Assembly (NCBI GenBank): GCA_963664595.2
Contig: CAXXOK010000010.1
Span: 1,054,001-1,118,000 of the forward strand
Reading direction: 5' to 3'
From: CAXXOK01 sp963664595
GTDB lineage: Bacteria; Bacillota; Clostridia; Christensenellales; Aristaeellaceae
DNA: 64,000 bases
Shown here: one piece after another, positions 25,460 through 33,830 of the stretch
How the letters are laid out: each line of letters opens with the position of its first letter
Numbering within the stretch: position 1 is the first letter of the stretch
Notes under the pieces: model-generated
Seen by the model: the letters and a program-made list of their open reading frames with translations, nothing else
Databases searched by the model: none
Told to the model about the DNA's origin: nothing
Position numbers and translations under genes: made by a program

Positions 25460-28400
25460 TTAAGCCGCCACTGCGTTCCTATTGATTCCTTCAATAACAG
25501 CCCGCAAACCCATAAACATTGTCACATCATCAAACAGTTCGCTGATATTGCCCCGATCGGTAAACGGACTTTCCTGCAACACCGCCAAGTCTTTCATCAT
25601 GCCGTTTCTAACGATATAATTGATAACCTGCCGGACAAAGAACATCTGTTGACTATCCAGCGAAACATCATTGAGAAACTGCGAAAACGCTTCGTTAGCA
25701 GCTTGCTGACTAAGGCCCACAATGGAGCGCACAAGTTCTCCCAGGGGCGTTTTTCCATACTGCGCGTTATACTGTTCTTTAGTGCCGAGTTCGTTCCATA
25801 AAACGTGTTCAAGAGAGCGTACATCCGTCGATGTTAAGGGCATGTTCCCTTTCAGCTTTGCGATGGCCGGAACATCCTGATGCTGAAGAATATAGTAATT
25901 TACTTTTTTCTTATAATTAGCCAAATCATCATTATCCAGCTCTGACTCATTCCATTCGATGGACAGGATGTCATCGGTAAAGTTGGTATCGTAACGAACG
26001 CGTTCATCTTCCGGAATAAACTTGATTAAATTTCGCAGTTTGACACGGACATCCTCATAATCCGAAATGCCGGCACGCTCAAGCAAGCCGTTATGAATGA
26101 TTTGCTCAATAAGCGCCTGCTGCTGAGCGATGGCCGGGATATTGCCATATTTCGATAACGCTGATGCTTTGCGAATCGCATCATTTTTCGCGCGTTTGAT
26201 GCTTTTGCCGACCAACAGGGCAAGTTCAATTTGGTAGATCAGTATATCGAACCGTGTCGCCGAAATATCGTCGCCCGAGGGCAGCACGAGCGGAGCAATA
26301 TGTTCGGTTATCTGCAATGTATGTTCAAAGGTCAGTGTGATAAAATCATCCTCGCATTGGTATTTATCAATCATTCGTAAATGCTGCTTTACGGCGAAGT
26401 TGTCTCGCGGCAGCGCTTTCACCTGTGTGACCAAATCTTTCACAAGCTCTTTCCGGTACGCTTTTAATATGTCTGTTTGGAACGTGATTTCTTGCAGCTT
26501 ATAGACCATTTCAACTTTCGTGTTGAACATCCGTTCCTGAAGCGTAGGGACCGTTCCAGCCTCGCGACCCCTGGCATGCAGCCGGAAAAATGCGAAGTTA
26601 CCGCACAAATCAATGATCGTAAACTGTTGCTTATCCTCTCCGTCGATCAGCTTCTCACATGTGCGCGTTCCGCGGCCAATCATTTGCCAGAACTTGGCCC
26701 GGCTCAACACCTTTTTGAAAAAGACGAGGTTTAAAATTTCCGGCACATCGATACCCGTATCTAGCATATCCACCGAAATGGCGATCTGCGGCAATTTATT
26801 TCTATCCGAAAAGTCATCAATCAGGCTTTGGGCATAATTGGTATAGTTGTCGATGACCCGCGCATAATGGTTTGGATAATCGGGGAATTCCCGGTTCCAT
26901 ACATCCATTATTTTTTCTGCATGTTTGTGGCTCTTGGCAAAAATGATCGTTTTGCCGATTTTCTCACCGAAATCCACACGCTGGCCATGTTGCATCAAAA
27001 CAGCCAGCGCCTTTTTGATGGTATCCTGATTGAAAATCCATTCGTTTAGCGCGCTTGAATCAATACTTTCCGGCATGTTGCCATTCTCGTCGGCGAAGGT
27101 GTTTTCATACGCCTCCTGTTCCTCCGGGGAGAGCTCCGTATAGGCAATGCCCTGAGCCATGAATTTAAGTTCCGTTTCTACAGATACAAAGTCCACTAGG
27201 TATCCATCCTGTACCGCCTGGGTAAGCTCGTAACCATAGGTGGGCACACCGCTTTCCAGATCAAAAATTTCATAGGTGTTTTTGTCGATCTCATCCTTGG
27301 GCGTTGCGGTTAAGCCGACCAGCAGTGCATCAAAGTAGGTAAAAATGTCCTTGTACTTGTTATAAATGCTGCGGTGCGCCTCATCCACAATAATCAGGTC
27401 AAAGTGCCCCGGCGTAAAAAGCCTGTCACCCTGCTCGTCCCTTGTGGCATCGATGCAGTTCATCATGGTTTGGTAGGTGGAGAACACCGCGCGGGCGCTG
27501 GCTTCCTCCTTTCCTTCGGTAAGGTTGCACAGGGATAGATTGGGCAGCAGGTTATGAAATGCGCGCTTGGCTTGCGTTACCAAGGCGTTGCGGTCGGCAA
27601 GAAACAGCAGATTTTTTACCCATCCGTGGCGAATGAGTACATCCGCAAGGGAAATGACAGTGCGAGTTTTACCGCTACCGGTAGCCATCACCAACAGCGC
27701 CTTGCGTCGGTTGCGAGTGCCAAACGCATCGCAGATGGCCTGTATCGCTTCTTTCTGATAATAACGGTTGGATATATCATCGTTACTCTGCACCGCCGTT
27801 AGCGTGGTACGGCTTTGCATGATGTTAAATTGTTTTTCCAAATCCCGCTTGGCATAGATGCCGGAAACAAGCCGCTCAGGATAGTATTTGTCGTTCCAAA
27901 TACGGGTTTCATACCCGTTGGTCATGAAAATAATGGGTCGCCGCCCAAACTTCTTTTCCAAAAAGTCCGCATACAGCACAGCTTGCTGCCGCCCTTTTTC
28001 CACGTTGACGCTGGTACGCTTGGCCTCAATGACTGCCAGGGGCAGTCCATTATCGCCCAGAAGCACATAATCCGCCGTGCCCTTACCGGATTTATTAGGC
28101 ATTTCATCGATGGGGTATTCATCCACCCAGCTTGCGTCGCGTCGCCAACCGGCATCCTGCAGCATCACGTCAATATACGCCTTGCGGGTTTGCACCTCGG
28201 TCATATCCATTGGCTTTACGGTATACCCCTGCTTTAGCTGATGTACACGCTTGGCCGTGAGCTTTTCCCGCTTGGGGGAATTTTCGTCCAGCAACGTTTG
28301 GAAATCCACTTCTTCTGTCTGCAGGGGTACAACGGGTACCGCGGTATGGCTCAAAACATCCAGAAGCGATGTATCAAAGGGAACCTCTTCATAATCCGTG

Positions 28401-28780
28401 CTATAGCAATAGGCAACAAAATCCATGAAACTATGCAGGTTTTGCAGTGCCAATACCGCTTGATCCCGCGTAACGCCATTGGCGTTATGGGTAGCGTTAT
28501 TGCCCACCTTACGCAGATAATTGAGTTTCATGCCCATGCCGGGCGGAATAAGGTCTTTAAAATCCTCGGTGCTGATGAGGGTAACCAGCTTATCATCATA
28601 GGGCATGGTGAGGGAACCATCCACACTGTAAACCCACTTTACCGCAAACTCCAACGCCGTCCGGCATGCGGTGGCACACAGAGCGGGCGAAATGGGCAGC
28701 ACACGTTCCGCCGAAACGGCTGCTTCGGCGAAGGAGTCAAACTGCGGGTCCTTTAATAAAAAATCGAAGTTGGTGTACAT
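25460..28780 (-). CDS. hsdR: Type I restriction enzyme, R subunit
   Basis: The 1106-residue motor and nuclease subunit translocates DNA and cuts it when the site is unmodified. An N-terminal DUF4145-like region (about 1-130) precedes the PD-(D/E)xK nuclease: D237 in GTADYVL and E252-x-K254 in AVIEAKRTS. The helicase core has Walker A MATGSGKTRT (365-374), VDEAH (465-469), LTATPKDE and QMIGRGTRT, followed by a C-terminal domain that binds the methylase. The start ATG follows GAGGTGATC. It sits between the one-pass membrane protein and the PHP-ATPase in a six-gene operon. All catalytic residues are intact, so active restriction is expected. Confidence 0.95.
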   Translation of the reverse strand: MYTNFDFLLKDPQFDSFAEAAVSAERVLPISPALCATACRTALEFAVKWVYSVDGSLTMPYDDKLVTLISTEDFKDLIPPGMGMKLNYLRKVGNNATHNANGVTRDQAVLALQNLHSFMDFVAYCYSTDYEEVPFDTSLLDVLSHTAVPVVPLQTEEVDFQTLLDENSPKREKLTAKRVHQLKQGYTVKPMDMTEVQTRKAYIDVMLQDAGWRRDASWVDEYPIDEMPNKSGKGTADYVLLGDNGLPLAVIEAKRTSVNVEKGRQQAVLYADFLEKKFGRRPIIFMTNGYETRIWNDKYYPERLVSGIYAKRDLEKQFNIMQSRTTLTAVQSNDDISNRYYQKEAIQAICDAFGTRNRRKALLVMATGSGKTRTVISLADVLIRHGWVKNLLFLADRNALVTQAKRAFHNLLPNLSLCNLTEGKEEASARAVFSTYQTMMNCIDATRDEQGDRLFTPGHFDLIIVDEAHRSIYNKYKDIFTYFDALLVGLTATPKDEIDKNTYEIFDLESGVPTYGYELTQAVQDGYLVDFVSVETELKFMAQGIAYTELSPEEQEAYENTFADENGNMPESIDSSALNEWIFNQDTIKKALAVLMQHGQRVDFGEKIGKTIIFAKSHKHAEKIMDVWNREFPDYPNHYARVIDNYTNYAQSLIDDFSDRNKLPQIAISVDMLDTGIDVPEILNLVFFKKVLSRAKFWQMIGRGTRTCEKLIDGEDKQQFTIIDLCGNFAFFRLHARGREAGTVPTLQERMFNTKVEMVYKLQEITFQTDILKAYRKELVKDLVTQVKALPRDNFAVKQHLRMIDKYQCEDDFITLTFEHTLQITEHIAPLVLPSGDDISATRFDILIYQIELALLVGKSIKRAKNDAIRKASALSKYGNIPAIAQQQALIEQIIHNGLLERAGISDYEDVRVKLRNLIKFIPEDERVRYDTNFTDDILSIEWNESELDNDDLANYKKKVNYYILQHQDVPAIAKLKGNMPLTSTDVRSLEHVLWNELGTKEQYNAQYGKTPLGELVRSIVGLSQQAANEAFSQFLNDVSLDSQQMFFVRQVINYIVRNGMMKDLAVLQESPFTDRGNISELFDDVTMFMGLRAVIEGINRNAVAA

Positions 28781-28795
28781 GGCGGATCACCTCGT

Positions 28796-29356
28796 TTACA
28801 GCTTGCGTCGTATTGAATCCAACTGGTTTGATATATTGCAAAGTGCACTTGCCTCATTACTTAGATTGTCCCGTCCATTATTTGTGTATCCCATCTGATG
28901 CGCATATTGTATTGTGAGCATATACTCTTCGGTGTATTGCCTTCCACTCCCATCCATAGATGAATATTGAATACTTACAGAATAATCATTTTTCATCGTC
29001 TCTTCTTTTCCTTCTAAAACAATAAATTCAAGCGTTTGTGAGGGCGCTAAAATTATGTTCTTAAGAAAATTTTCCGGTAGTCCATCGTCACATAATTTTA
29101 GATTAGGAGTTATGGAAACATGGTTAAGCTTAGCACCACTTTTCCCATAGTTTCTTATACGAAGAAAAAAACACATATCTCTAGGGTCTTTGTCCAAATA
29201 GACAAAAACATATGGCCTTGATTCAGCCTCTCTGCTTTCTTTCATTTCTCGGATAGTTTTTCGGTTATAATGTACGATAATCAACGTAGCAATGACATAG
29301 ATCAAAGTGAGTAGGGACATTACAAAACCTTGATTTGTGTTGAGCCAATTAATCAT
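28796..29356 (-). CDS. One-pass membrane protein encoded between hsdS and hsdR
   Basis: The 186-residue protein has one N-terminal transmembrane helix (about residues 10-30, FVMSLLTLIYVIATLIIVHY), then a short basic, charged linker RKTIREMKESREAESRP and a beta-rich soluble domain beginning YVFVYLDKDPRDMCFFLRIRNYGKSGAKLNHVSI. By the positive-inside rule the soluble part is probably cytoplasmic. I do not recognise a functional family. It overlaps hsdS by eight bases and is followed by hsdR 15 bases later, so it belongs to the restriction operon. Membrane proteins are not part of classical type I systems. It could be a passenger, an immune modulator or a membrane-acting partner. Confidence 0.75.
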   Translation of the reverse strand: MINWLNTNQGFVMSLLTLIYVIATLIIVHYNRKTIREMKESREAESRPYVFVYLDKDPRDMCFFLRIRNYGKSGAKLNHVSITPNLKLCDDGLPENFLKNIILAPSQTLEFIVLEGKEETMKNDYSVSIQYSSMDGSGRQYTEEYMLTIQYAHQMGYTNNGRDNLSNEASALCNISNQLDSIRRKL

Positions 29357-30536
29357 TGTCGAACACCTCTCCTCTAAAGCAGCTTTGCATCAGGGATTTA
29401 TAGTTGAGTTCAAGTTTTGCAAGGGATTGTTGGAGAGCGGTTTTTTTAACATCTATTTGTTGCACAAGATTTGCAAATTGGTTTTGTAGGGCTATTGGTG
29501 TAATGGGAATCATTATGCTTTGCAATTCCTGCGCATTTATATTTGCTTGTCCAACAATGGACTTGCACATATCTAGTAGTGTCTGTTTGCCGTAACTAGA
29601 ATTTAGAAATCCAGAAATATATTCCGAGTTTGCCCGTTCATTTGTGCGCACGCGGATAATATATCCTGCAATGATCATAGGGGTATCTTCTTTAAAAACA
29701 GCCGTTTTCCCAACTAGCTCCTTGCTGTTGGTACGATTAAACAATAAATCTCCTTTGCGAACCATGTATTTTTCCATTTCGCTATCATCTAAATTAATAT
29801 ATTTTAGACTGGTATAATCCATTGTCCCACTGTAAGTTATATTATTCATGCGTAAGTAAATATATTTGCCATTGTCATTGGCGGGCTTGCTGGTGCCATA
29901 CTTAACATCTGATACCAAATCACGAATAGTTCCAATTTCCCACCCCTTCGGGTTCGTCAGGGGATCGCCAAACATCTCAATAAACTGCGCCTTCACCAGC
30001 AAATCCAGTTTTTCAATCTGTGCCTTGCGTTTTTCGATGAGAGCGGAGGCTTTGTACAGCACGTCGGCGATTTTTTGCTGGATGGGAAGTGGAGGGAGGG
30101 AGATAGGGTATTCTTTAAGCCATTCGGTACTCATGTTTTTTTGTGCAAGACCCTTTGAAGAATTAATAGCCGCTATTTCGAAAAAATCCGAGTTCAAGCA
30201 TGAAAACAGATAACTTTTTAGTATTATTGCACTGTTTTCTCTTAAACACGCTACTCGTTGATTTAAGTAAGCTGGAAGCATGTTATCTTGTATTATCCCA
30301 ACCCTACCAACATTCCCAGTTAACGACATGAGTAAATCACTACTACCCAAGCTATATTTATATAAAGTCGGAGATTCATTATAGTATTTTGGATCATCAT
30401 CTACAATTTTACCCTTTTGGACGTTTGTTATTCTAATAACCCTATACCCATTATTGGTGTAGTTGTTACTTTTAAATGCAAAGCCATTAACAACTTCACA
30501 CACATCCCCCAGTCTTACCATTTCCCACTTACCCAC
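29349..30536 (-). CDS. hsdS: Type I restriction enzyme, specificity subunit
   Basis: The 395-residue protein sets the recognition sequence. It has two target-recognition domains (about residues 1-150 and 200-350), separated by the conserved helical spacer PPLPIQQKIADVLYKASALIEKRKAQIEKLD and closed by a second one (LQNQFANLVQQIDVKKTALQQSLAKLE). The full two-domain form predicts a bipartite site. The recognition domains look A+T-richer than the spacer, a usual sign of domain exchange. It overlaps hsdM upstream and the one-pass protein downstream by eight bases each. There is no second hsdS copy or inverted-repeat switch in the window, so phase variation is not indicated. Confidence 0.94.
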   Translation of the reverse strand: MGKWEMVRLGDVCEVVNGFAFKSNNYTNNGYRVIRITNVQKGKIVDDDPKYYNESPTLYKYSLGSSDLLMSLTGNVGRVGIIQDNMLPAYLNQRVACLRENSAIILKSYLFSCLNSDFFEIAAINSSKGLAQKNMSTEWLKEYPISLPPLPIQQKIADVLYKASALIEKRKAQIEKLDLLVKAQFIEMFGDPLTNPKGWEIGTIRDLVSDVKYGTSKPANDNGKYIYLRMNNITYSGTMDYTSLKYINLDDSEMEKYMVRKGDLLFNRTNSKELVGKTAVFKEDTPMIIAGYIIRVRTNERANSEYISGFLNSSYGKQTLLDMCKSIVGQANINAQELQSIMIPITPIALQNQFANLVQQIDVKKTALQQSLAKLELNYKSLMQSCFRGEVFDND

Positions 30537-32001
30537 GCAGCATCTCCTCCAGCTCTGCCAGCCCGGCGGTGATCTCCATTTCCAGCTCGTTGATCTCCGT
30601 CATAATCTCCAGCGGATGGGGATATTCTTCCTCCACATAGGTGCTCTTTTTATATTTGTTAATGGAAAGGTCATAGTCGTTGCCTACAATCTCATCCTTG
30701 GGCACAAGGAAGCTCTGCGCGGTGCGCTCGCGGCTTTCTTCCTGCGCGAGGGCATGGAAGCGCGTAACGATGTCGGGAATATCGCTTTGCTCCAGCGGCG
30801 TGCGCTTATCGTCCAGGCTGTAGCCGTCGCTTTGCATATCGTAGAACCAAACCTTGTCGGTGCCGCCCGCGCCGGTCTTGGTGAAGATAATCACGGCGGT
30901 GCTCACGCCAGCGTAGGGCTTGAACACGCCGGAAGGCATGGAGATGATCGCCTCCAAACGGTGATTTTCCACGATTTCCTTGCGGATGCTTTTATGCGCG
31001 TTGGAAGCGCCGAACAGCACGCCGTCCGGCACGATGGAGGTGCAGCGCCCGCCGTTTTGCAGCATCCGTAGGAACAGTGCCAGAAATAACAGCTCCGTCT
31101 TTTTGGTTTTGGTTACCTTGATTAGGTCGGTGGATACGATGTCGTAATCCAAACTGCCCTTAAAGGGCGGGTTGGTGAGGATCTTCGTATATTGATTCAC
31201 ATCGCTGTTCTGATCGGACAGGCTGTCTTTATAGATGATATTCGGGTTAGTGATGCCGTGGGTCATCATGTTCATCGCCCCAATACGGAGCATGGTACGG
31301 TCCATATCGTAACCGGTAAACATGGTGCTGTCGTAATGCGCCTTGGCTTCTTTGCTGTAGAAAATCTCTTTGAAACAGTTTTCCTTGAGGTATTCACCGG
31401 CCGCTACCAAAAAGCCACTGGTGCCGCAGGCGGGATCGCAAATGATGTCGCTGGGCTGCAGATCAAGCAGTTCAACCATCATGCGGATAATATGCCGCGG
31501 CGTGCGGAACTGGCCATTGGTACCCGCCGTGGATAGCTTGGAAAGCATGTATTCATACAGGTCGCCCCGCGCATCTTTTTTATCAGGCAGCTTATCAATC
31601 AACGCATACATATCGTCCAGCGCCGTCACGATTTTTTCCAGCAGCTGCGGCGTGGGTACTTTGAAAATAGCATCGCTCATATACTTTGCGTACGTGCCGC
31701 TCTTGCCGTTTAGTTCTTTGATGAACGGGAAAACCTCGCCTTGCATGGTTTGGTACATGATTTCTGCAGGCTTGTCCCGCAGGACGGACCATTTAAGGTT
31801 TTCTTTGTTGGTAAACATACTGGTGTAGGGGATGCCTAACATGCCGCTTTCCTTTTGACGGGTGTTATCGGTCTGGTCCAGATCGCGGATGAACATAAGA
31901 TACGTTATTTGTTCAATCACGTCCAGCGGGTTGGTAAGGCCCCCTGTCCAAAACATTTCCCACAGTTTATCGACTTTATTTTTCAGCTCGCCTGTGATCA
32001 T
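30529..32001 (-). CDS. hsdM: Type I restriction enzyme, methylase subunit
   Basis: The 490-residue N6-adenine methyltransferase protects host DNA and forms the M2S core of the complex. The SAM-binding motif is DPACGTSGF (189-197) and the catalytic motif is NPPF (277-280). The N-terminal helical domain and the C-terminal coiled tail (ELEMEITAGLAELEEML) that contacts HsdS are present. The start ATG follows AAAGGGAG. It is the first gene of the operon, behind a sigma-A promoter at 32050-32078, so methylase is made before the nuclease. Confidence 0.95.
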   Translation of the reverse strand: MITGELKNKVDKLWEMFWTGGLTNPLDVIEQITYLMFIRDLDQTDNTRQKESGMLGIPYTSMFTNKENLKWSVLRDKPAEIMYQTMQGEVFPFIKELNGKSGTYAKYMSDAIFKVPTPQLLEKIVTALDDMYALIDKLPDKKDARGDLYEYMLSKLSTAGTNGQFRTPRHIIRMMVELLDLQPSDIICDPACGTSGFLVAAGEYLKENCFKEIFYSKEAKAHYDSTMFTGYDMDRTMLRIGAMNMMTHGITNPNIIYKDSLSDQNSDVNQYTKILTNPPFKGSLDYDIVSTDLIKVTKTKKTELLFLALFLRMLQNGGRCTSIVPDGVLFGASNAHKSIRKEIVENHRLEAIISMPSGVFKPYAGVSTAVIIFTKTGAGGTDKVWFYDMQSDGYSLDDKRTPLEQSDIPDIVTRFHALAQEESRERTAQSFLVPKDEIVGNDYDLSINKYKKSTYVEEEYPHPLEIMTEINELEMEITAGLAELEEMLRG

Positions 32002-32049
32002 GCGCGCACTCCCTTTTTATTATTATTGAACTCCCAATCATTGAATACA

Positions 32050-32078
32050 ATTATAGCGCAGAAACGAAATCTATACAA
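32050..32078 (-). promoter_or_regulatory. Sigma-A promoter of the restriction operon
   Basis: On the minus strand TTGTAT (32078-32073) and TATAAT (32055-32050) are 17 bases apart, about 50 bases before the hsdM start. It lies just after the abiEii gene, giving the restriction operon its own promoter. Confidence 0.7.
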
Positions 32079-32124
32079 TTTAGGATGTACAGTTTCTACC
32101 TCCATTCTTGCAATCCCATATATA

Positions 32125-33030
32125 TCAATGCCATTCCAGAGCTTCTGCCGACCATGTTTGCGTATATTCGTTTCCATCCACAAGGGCCAGGAATACCGGG
32201 GCCAAAAGCATTTGGATGGTGTCCATCACTTCAGAAAATGTGAGTGTTGGCAATTGCATACGACGTACGGCCTGCCGCCAGCGTGTCTGCACCTCCTTAT
32301 CCTCTGCCAGCAAAGCGATTGCGTGCATGCTCCCATCGTGGTAAGGTGTCCCGCGATTTTTCAATGTTTCATGAATTGCTTTTTGCAGAGTAGCGCCGTT
32401 AAAATCAAAGGAAATCGCCAGATAATAGATATCATAAAAATCCTTCATGCGGCTGTTCAGTTCCAGCCGCTGAAGCATAGCATCAAATTTTTCGGCAATT
32501 GTGCTCTCCAACGAATACGTACATACTTGTGGCTTTTCAAAGCCTTCAAGCTGTACCGGGATGGTGTGTTTTTCCGTCGCAGGAACAATCACATCCCCGA
32601 CGCCGATATCTATGTGAAAGGGGGTGCGCGTGTTCTTGATCCGTCCGATGATTTGGAAGGTAACACCCTGATATTCCCGTTCCAGCGCGATTGGTGAAAA
32701 ACCTTTTGCTTCAAATGTTATAAAATCGTTTCCGGTGTCGGTATCCAGAATCGAGAGGATCATCTTTTCGATCTCTTGTTCCGAGCGATTATATTGCTGC
32801 AAAAGAAAATCGACGTCAACCGTAGGACGGCTGTCAAAATTCGTTAAGGTATAGAGATACAATCCACCCTTTAGAATCAGGTGTTCTGCGTACGCAGATA
32901 GCGATAGCCTACGCAGGAACTCTTCCTGACAGAACAATTGCAGGTACAACTGCAACGGCTTGCCGGATGCCTTGGCTTTATTTTGCAACTTCGCCAGTAT
33001 AGATGCGCCACGATCCTGCATTACAGCCAC
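32125..33030 (-). CDS. abiEii: AbiEii-type nucleotidyltransferase toxin
   Basis: The 301-residue protein is the toxin of the type IV AbiE system, a DUF1814 nucleotidyltransferase. Family motifs are LILKGGLYLY, the catalytic aspartates in RPTVDVDFLL, FHIDIGVGD and the C-terminal lysine region AEKFDAMLQRLELNSRMKDFYDIYYL. All appear intact. Related toxins stop growth by GTP- or tRNA-directed nucleotidyl transfer, but which of these applies here cannot be read from sequence. It overlaps the antitoxin gene by ten bases and lies directly upstream of the restriction operon promoter. Confidence 0.9.
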   Translation of the reverse strand: MAVMQDRGASILAKLQNKAKASGKPLQLYLQLFCQEEFLRRLSLSAYAEHLILKGGLYLYTLTNFDSRPTVDVDFLLQQYNRSEQEIEKMILSILDTDTGNDFITFEAKGFSPIALEREYQGVTFQIIGRIKNTRTPFHIDIGVGDVIVPATEKHTIPVQLEGFEKPQVCTYSLESTIAEKFDAMLQRLELNSRMKDFYDIYYLAISFDFNGATLQKAIHETLKNRGTPYHDGSMHAIALLAEDKEVQTRWRQAVRRMQLPTLTFSEVMDTIQMLLAPVFLALVDGNEYTQTWSAEALEWH

Positions 33031-33677
33031 ACCCCGATCCTTTCCTTTACTTTTCGCAGCATGCCCCTTTTTTTCGCATAAGCCAAAAGATTAGCAATGG
33101 ATTTTTTAGAATCGTCCGTATACCCGCGGATTGCTTTGCGATAGCTTTCCGCATCCATCTTCTTTTCATTCCGGATGCATTCGCAGATCAGTCGATCACG
33201 GTCAAAAATCTTAAGCGTATATCCATCAAAATCCGCAAGGGTTACGCCATAGCGCAGATGCGCCGATTCCATATAGTACGGCTGCACAAAAGGATAATCC
33301 AGTGCAAAGCGGGATTTTGACGTATCCTTGTCAACGGCAATATCCCAGGCAAGAGGTGTGCGATCGTTATAATGATAATAAAACAAAGCAGTATACATAC
33401 ACAGCACACCATCCGGGTAGAGCGCCGCTATGAGTGCGGCTTCGCTTTGGTTATTGCCGGCATGATCCGAAAGTACAACACGATAGTACCCTTGCCGTAT
33501 TTTTTCCAGATAACCCTCAGACAACAATGAAGCTATATCCCGGTAATACACTTTCAGGTCAGCAAGCTCAGCTGTTTTAATAAGCTGCGCGTTTTCGTTG
33601 CTGTGCTGCTCCTGGCTGCGGCTCCGAATATATGCCATAATTCGATTATATTTTTCTCGCAGTGCGTTTGTCATCAA
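33021..33677 (-). CDS. abiEi: AbiEi-type antitoxin and transcriptional repressor
   Basis: The 218-residue protein is the antitoxin of the pair. Its N-terminal winged helix (about 30-70, with AELADLKVYYRDIASLLSEGYLEKIRQGYYRVV) fits the AbiEi DNA-binding domain, and the following SEAALIAALYPDGVLCMYTALFYYHYND region is characteristic of the family. AbiEi proteins repress their own promoter and counteract AbiEii without stable binding. The start is TTG 33677 or ATG 33674; AAGGAG lies 10 to 13 bases upstream. The promoter is at 33726-33754. Confidence 0.86.
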   Translation of the reverse strand: MMTNALREKYNRIMAYIRSRSQEQHSNENAQLIKTAELADLKVYYRDIASLLSEGYLEKIRQGYYRVVLSDHAGNNQSEAALIAALYPDGVLCMYTALFYYHYNDRTPLAWDIAVDKDTSKSRFALDYPFVQPYYMESAHLRYGVTLADFDGYTLKIFDRDRLICECIRNEKKMDAESYRKAIRGYTDDSKKSIANLLAYAKKRGMLRKVKERIGVWL

Positions 33678-33725
33678 TACAGTAAAGCTCCTTAATTGTC
33701 ATTGCAAAGCGGCAACTTAATGTAA

Positions 33726-33754
33726 AGTATACGTTCCAGCTTACCTTTTGTCAA
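33726..33754 (-). promoter_or_regulatory. Sigma-A promoter of the abiE pair
   Basis: On the minus strand TTGACA (33754-33749) and TATACT (33731-33726) are exactly 17 bases apart, about 50 bases before the antitoxin start. It is the expected target of autorepression by AbiEi. Confidence 0.75.
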
Positions 33755-33830
33755 TACATTAAAATTCCGCTTTAGATATGTATAGGCGGCGTTTTTATGT
33801 AGTTTTGTAAAAAATTGTGTAAATCCTCTT

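Noticed and set aside
29349..30536. Phase-variable hsdS with a silent partner
   Set aside because: There is only one specificity gene, no inverted copy of its domains and no invertase other than the element integrase.
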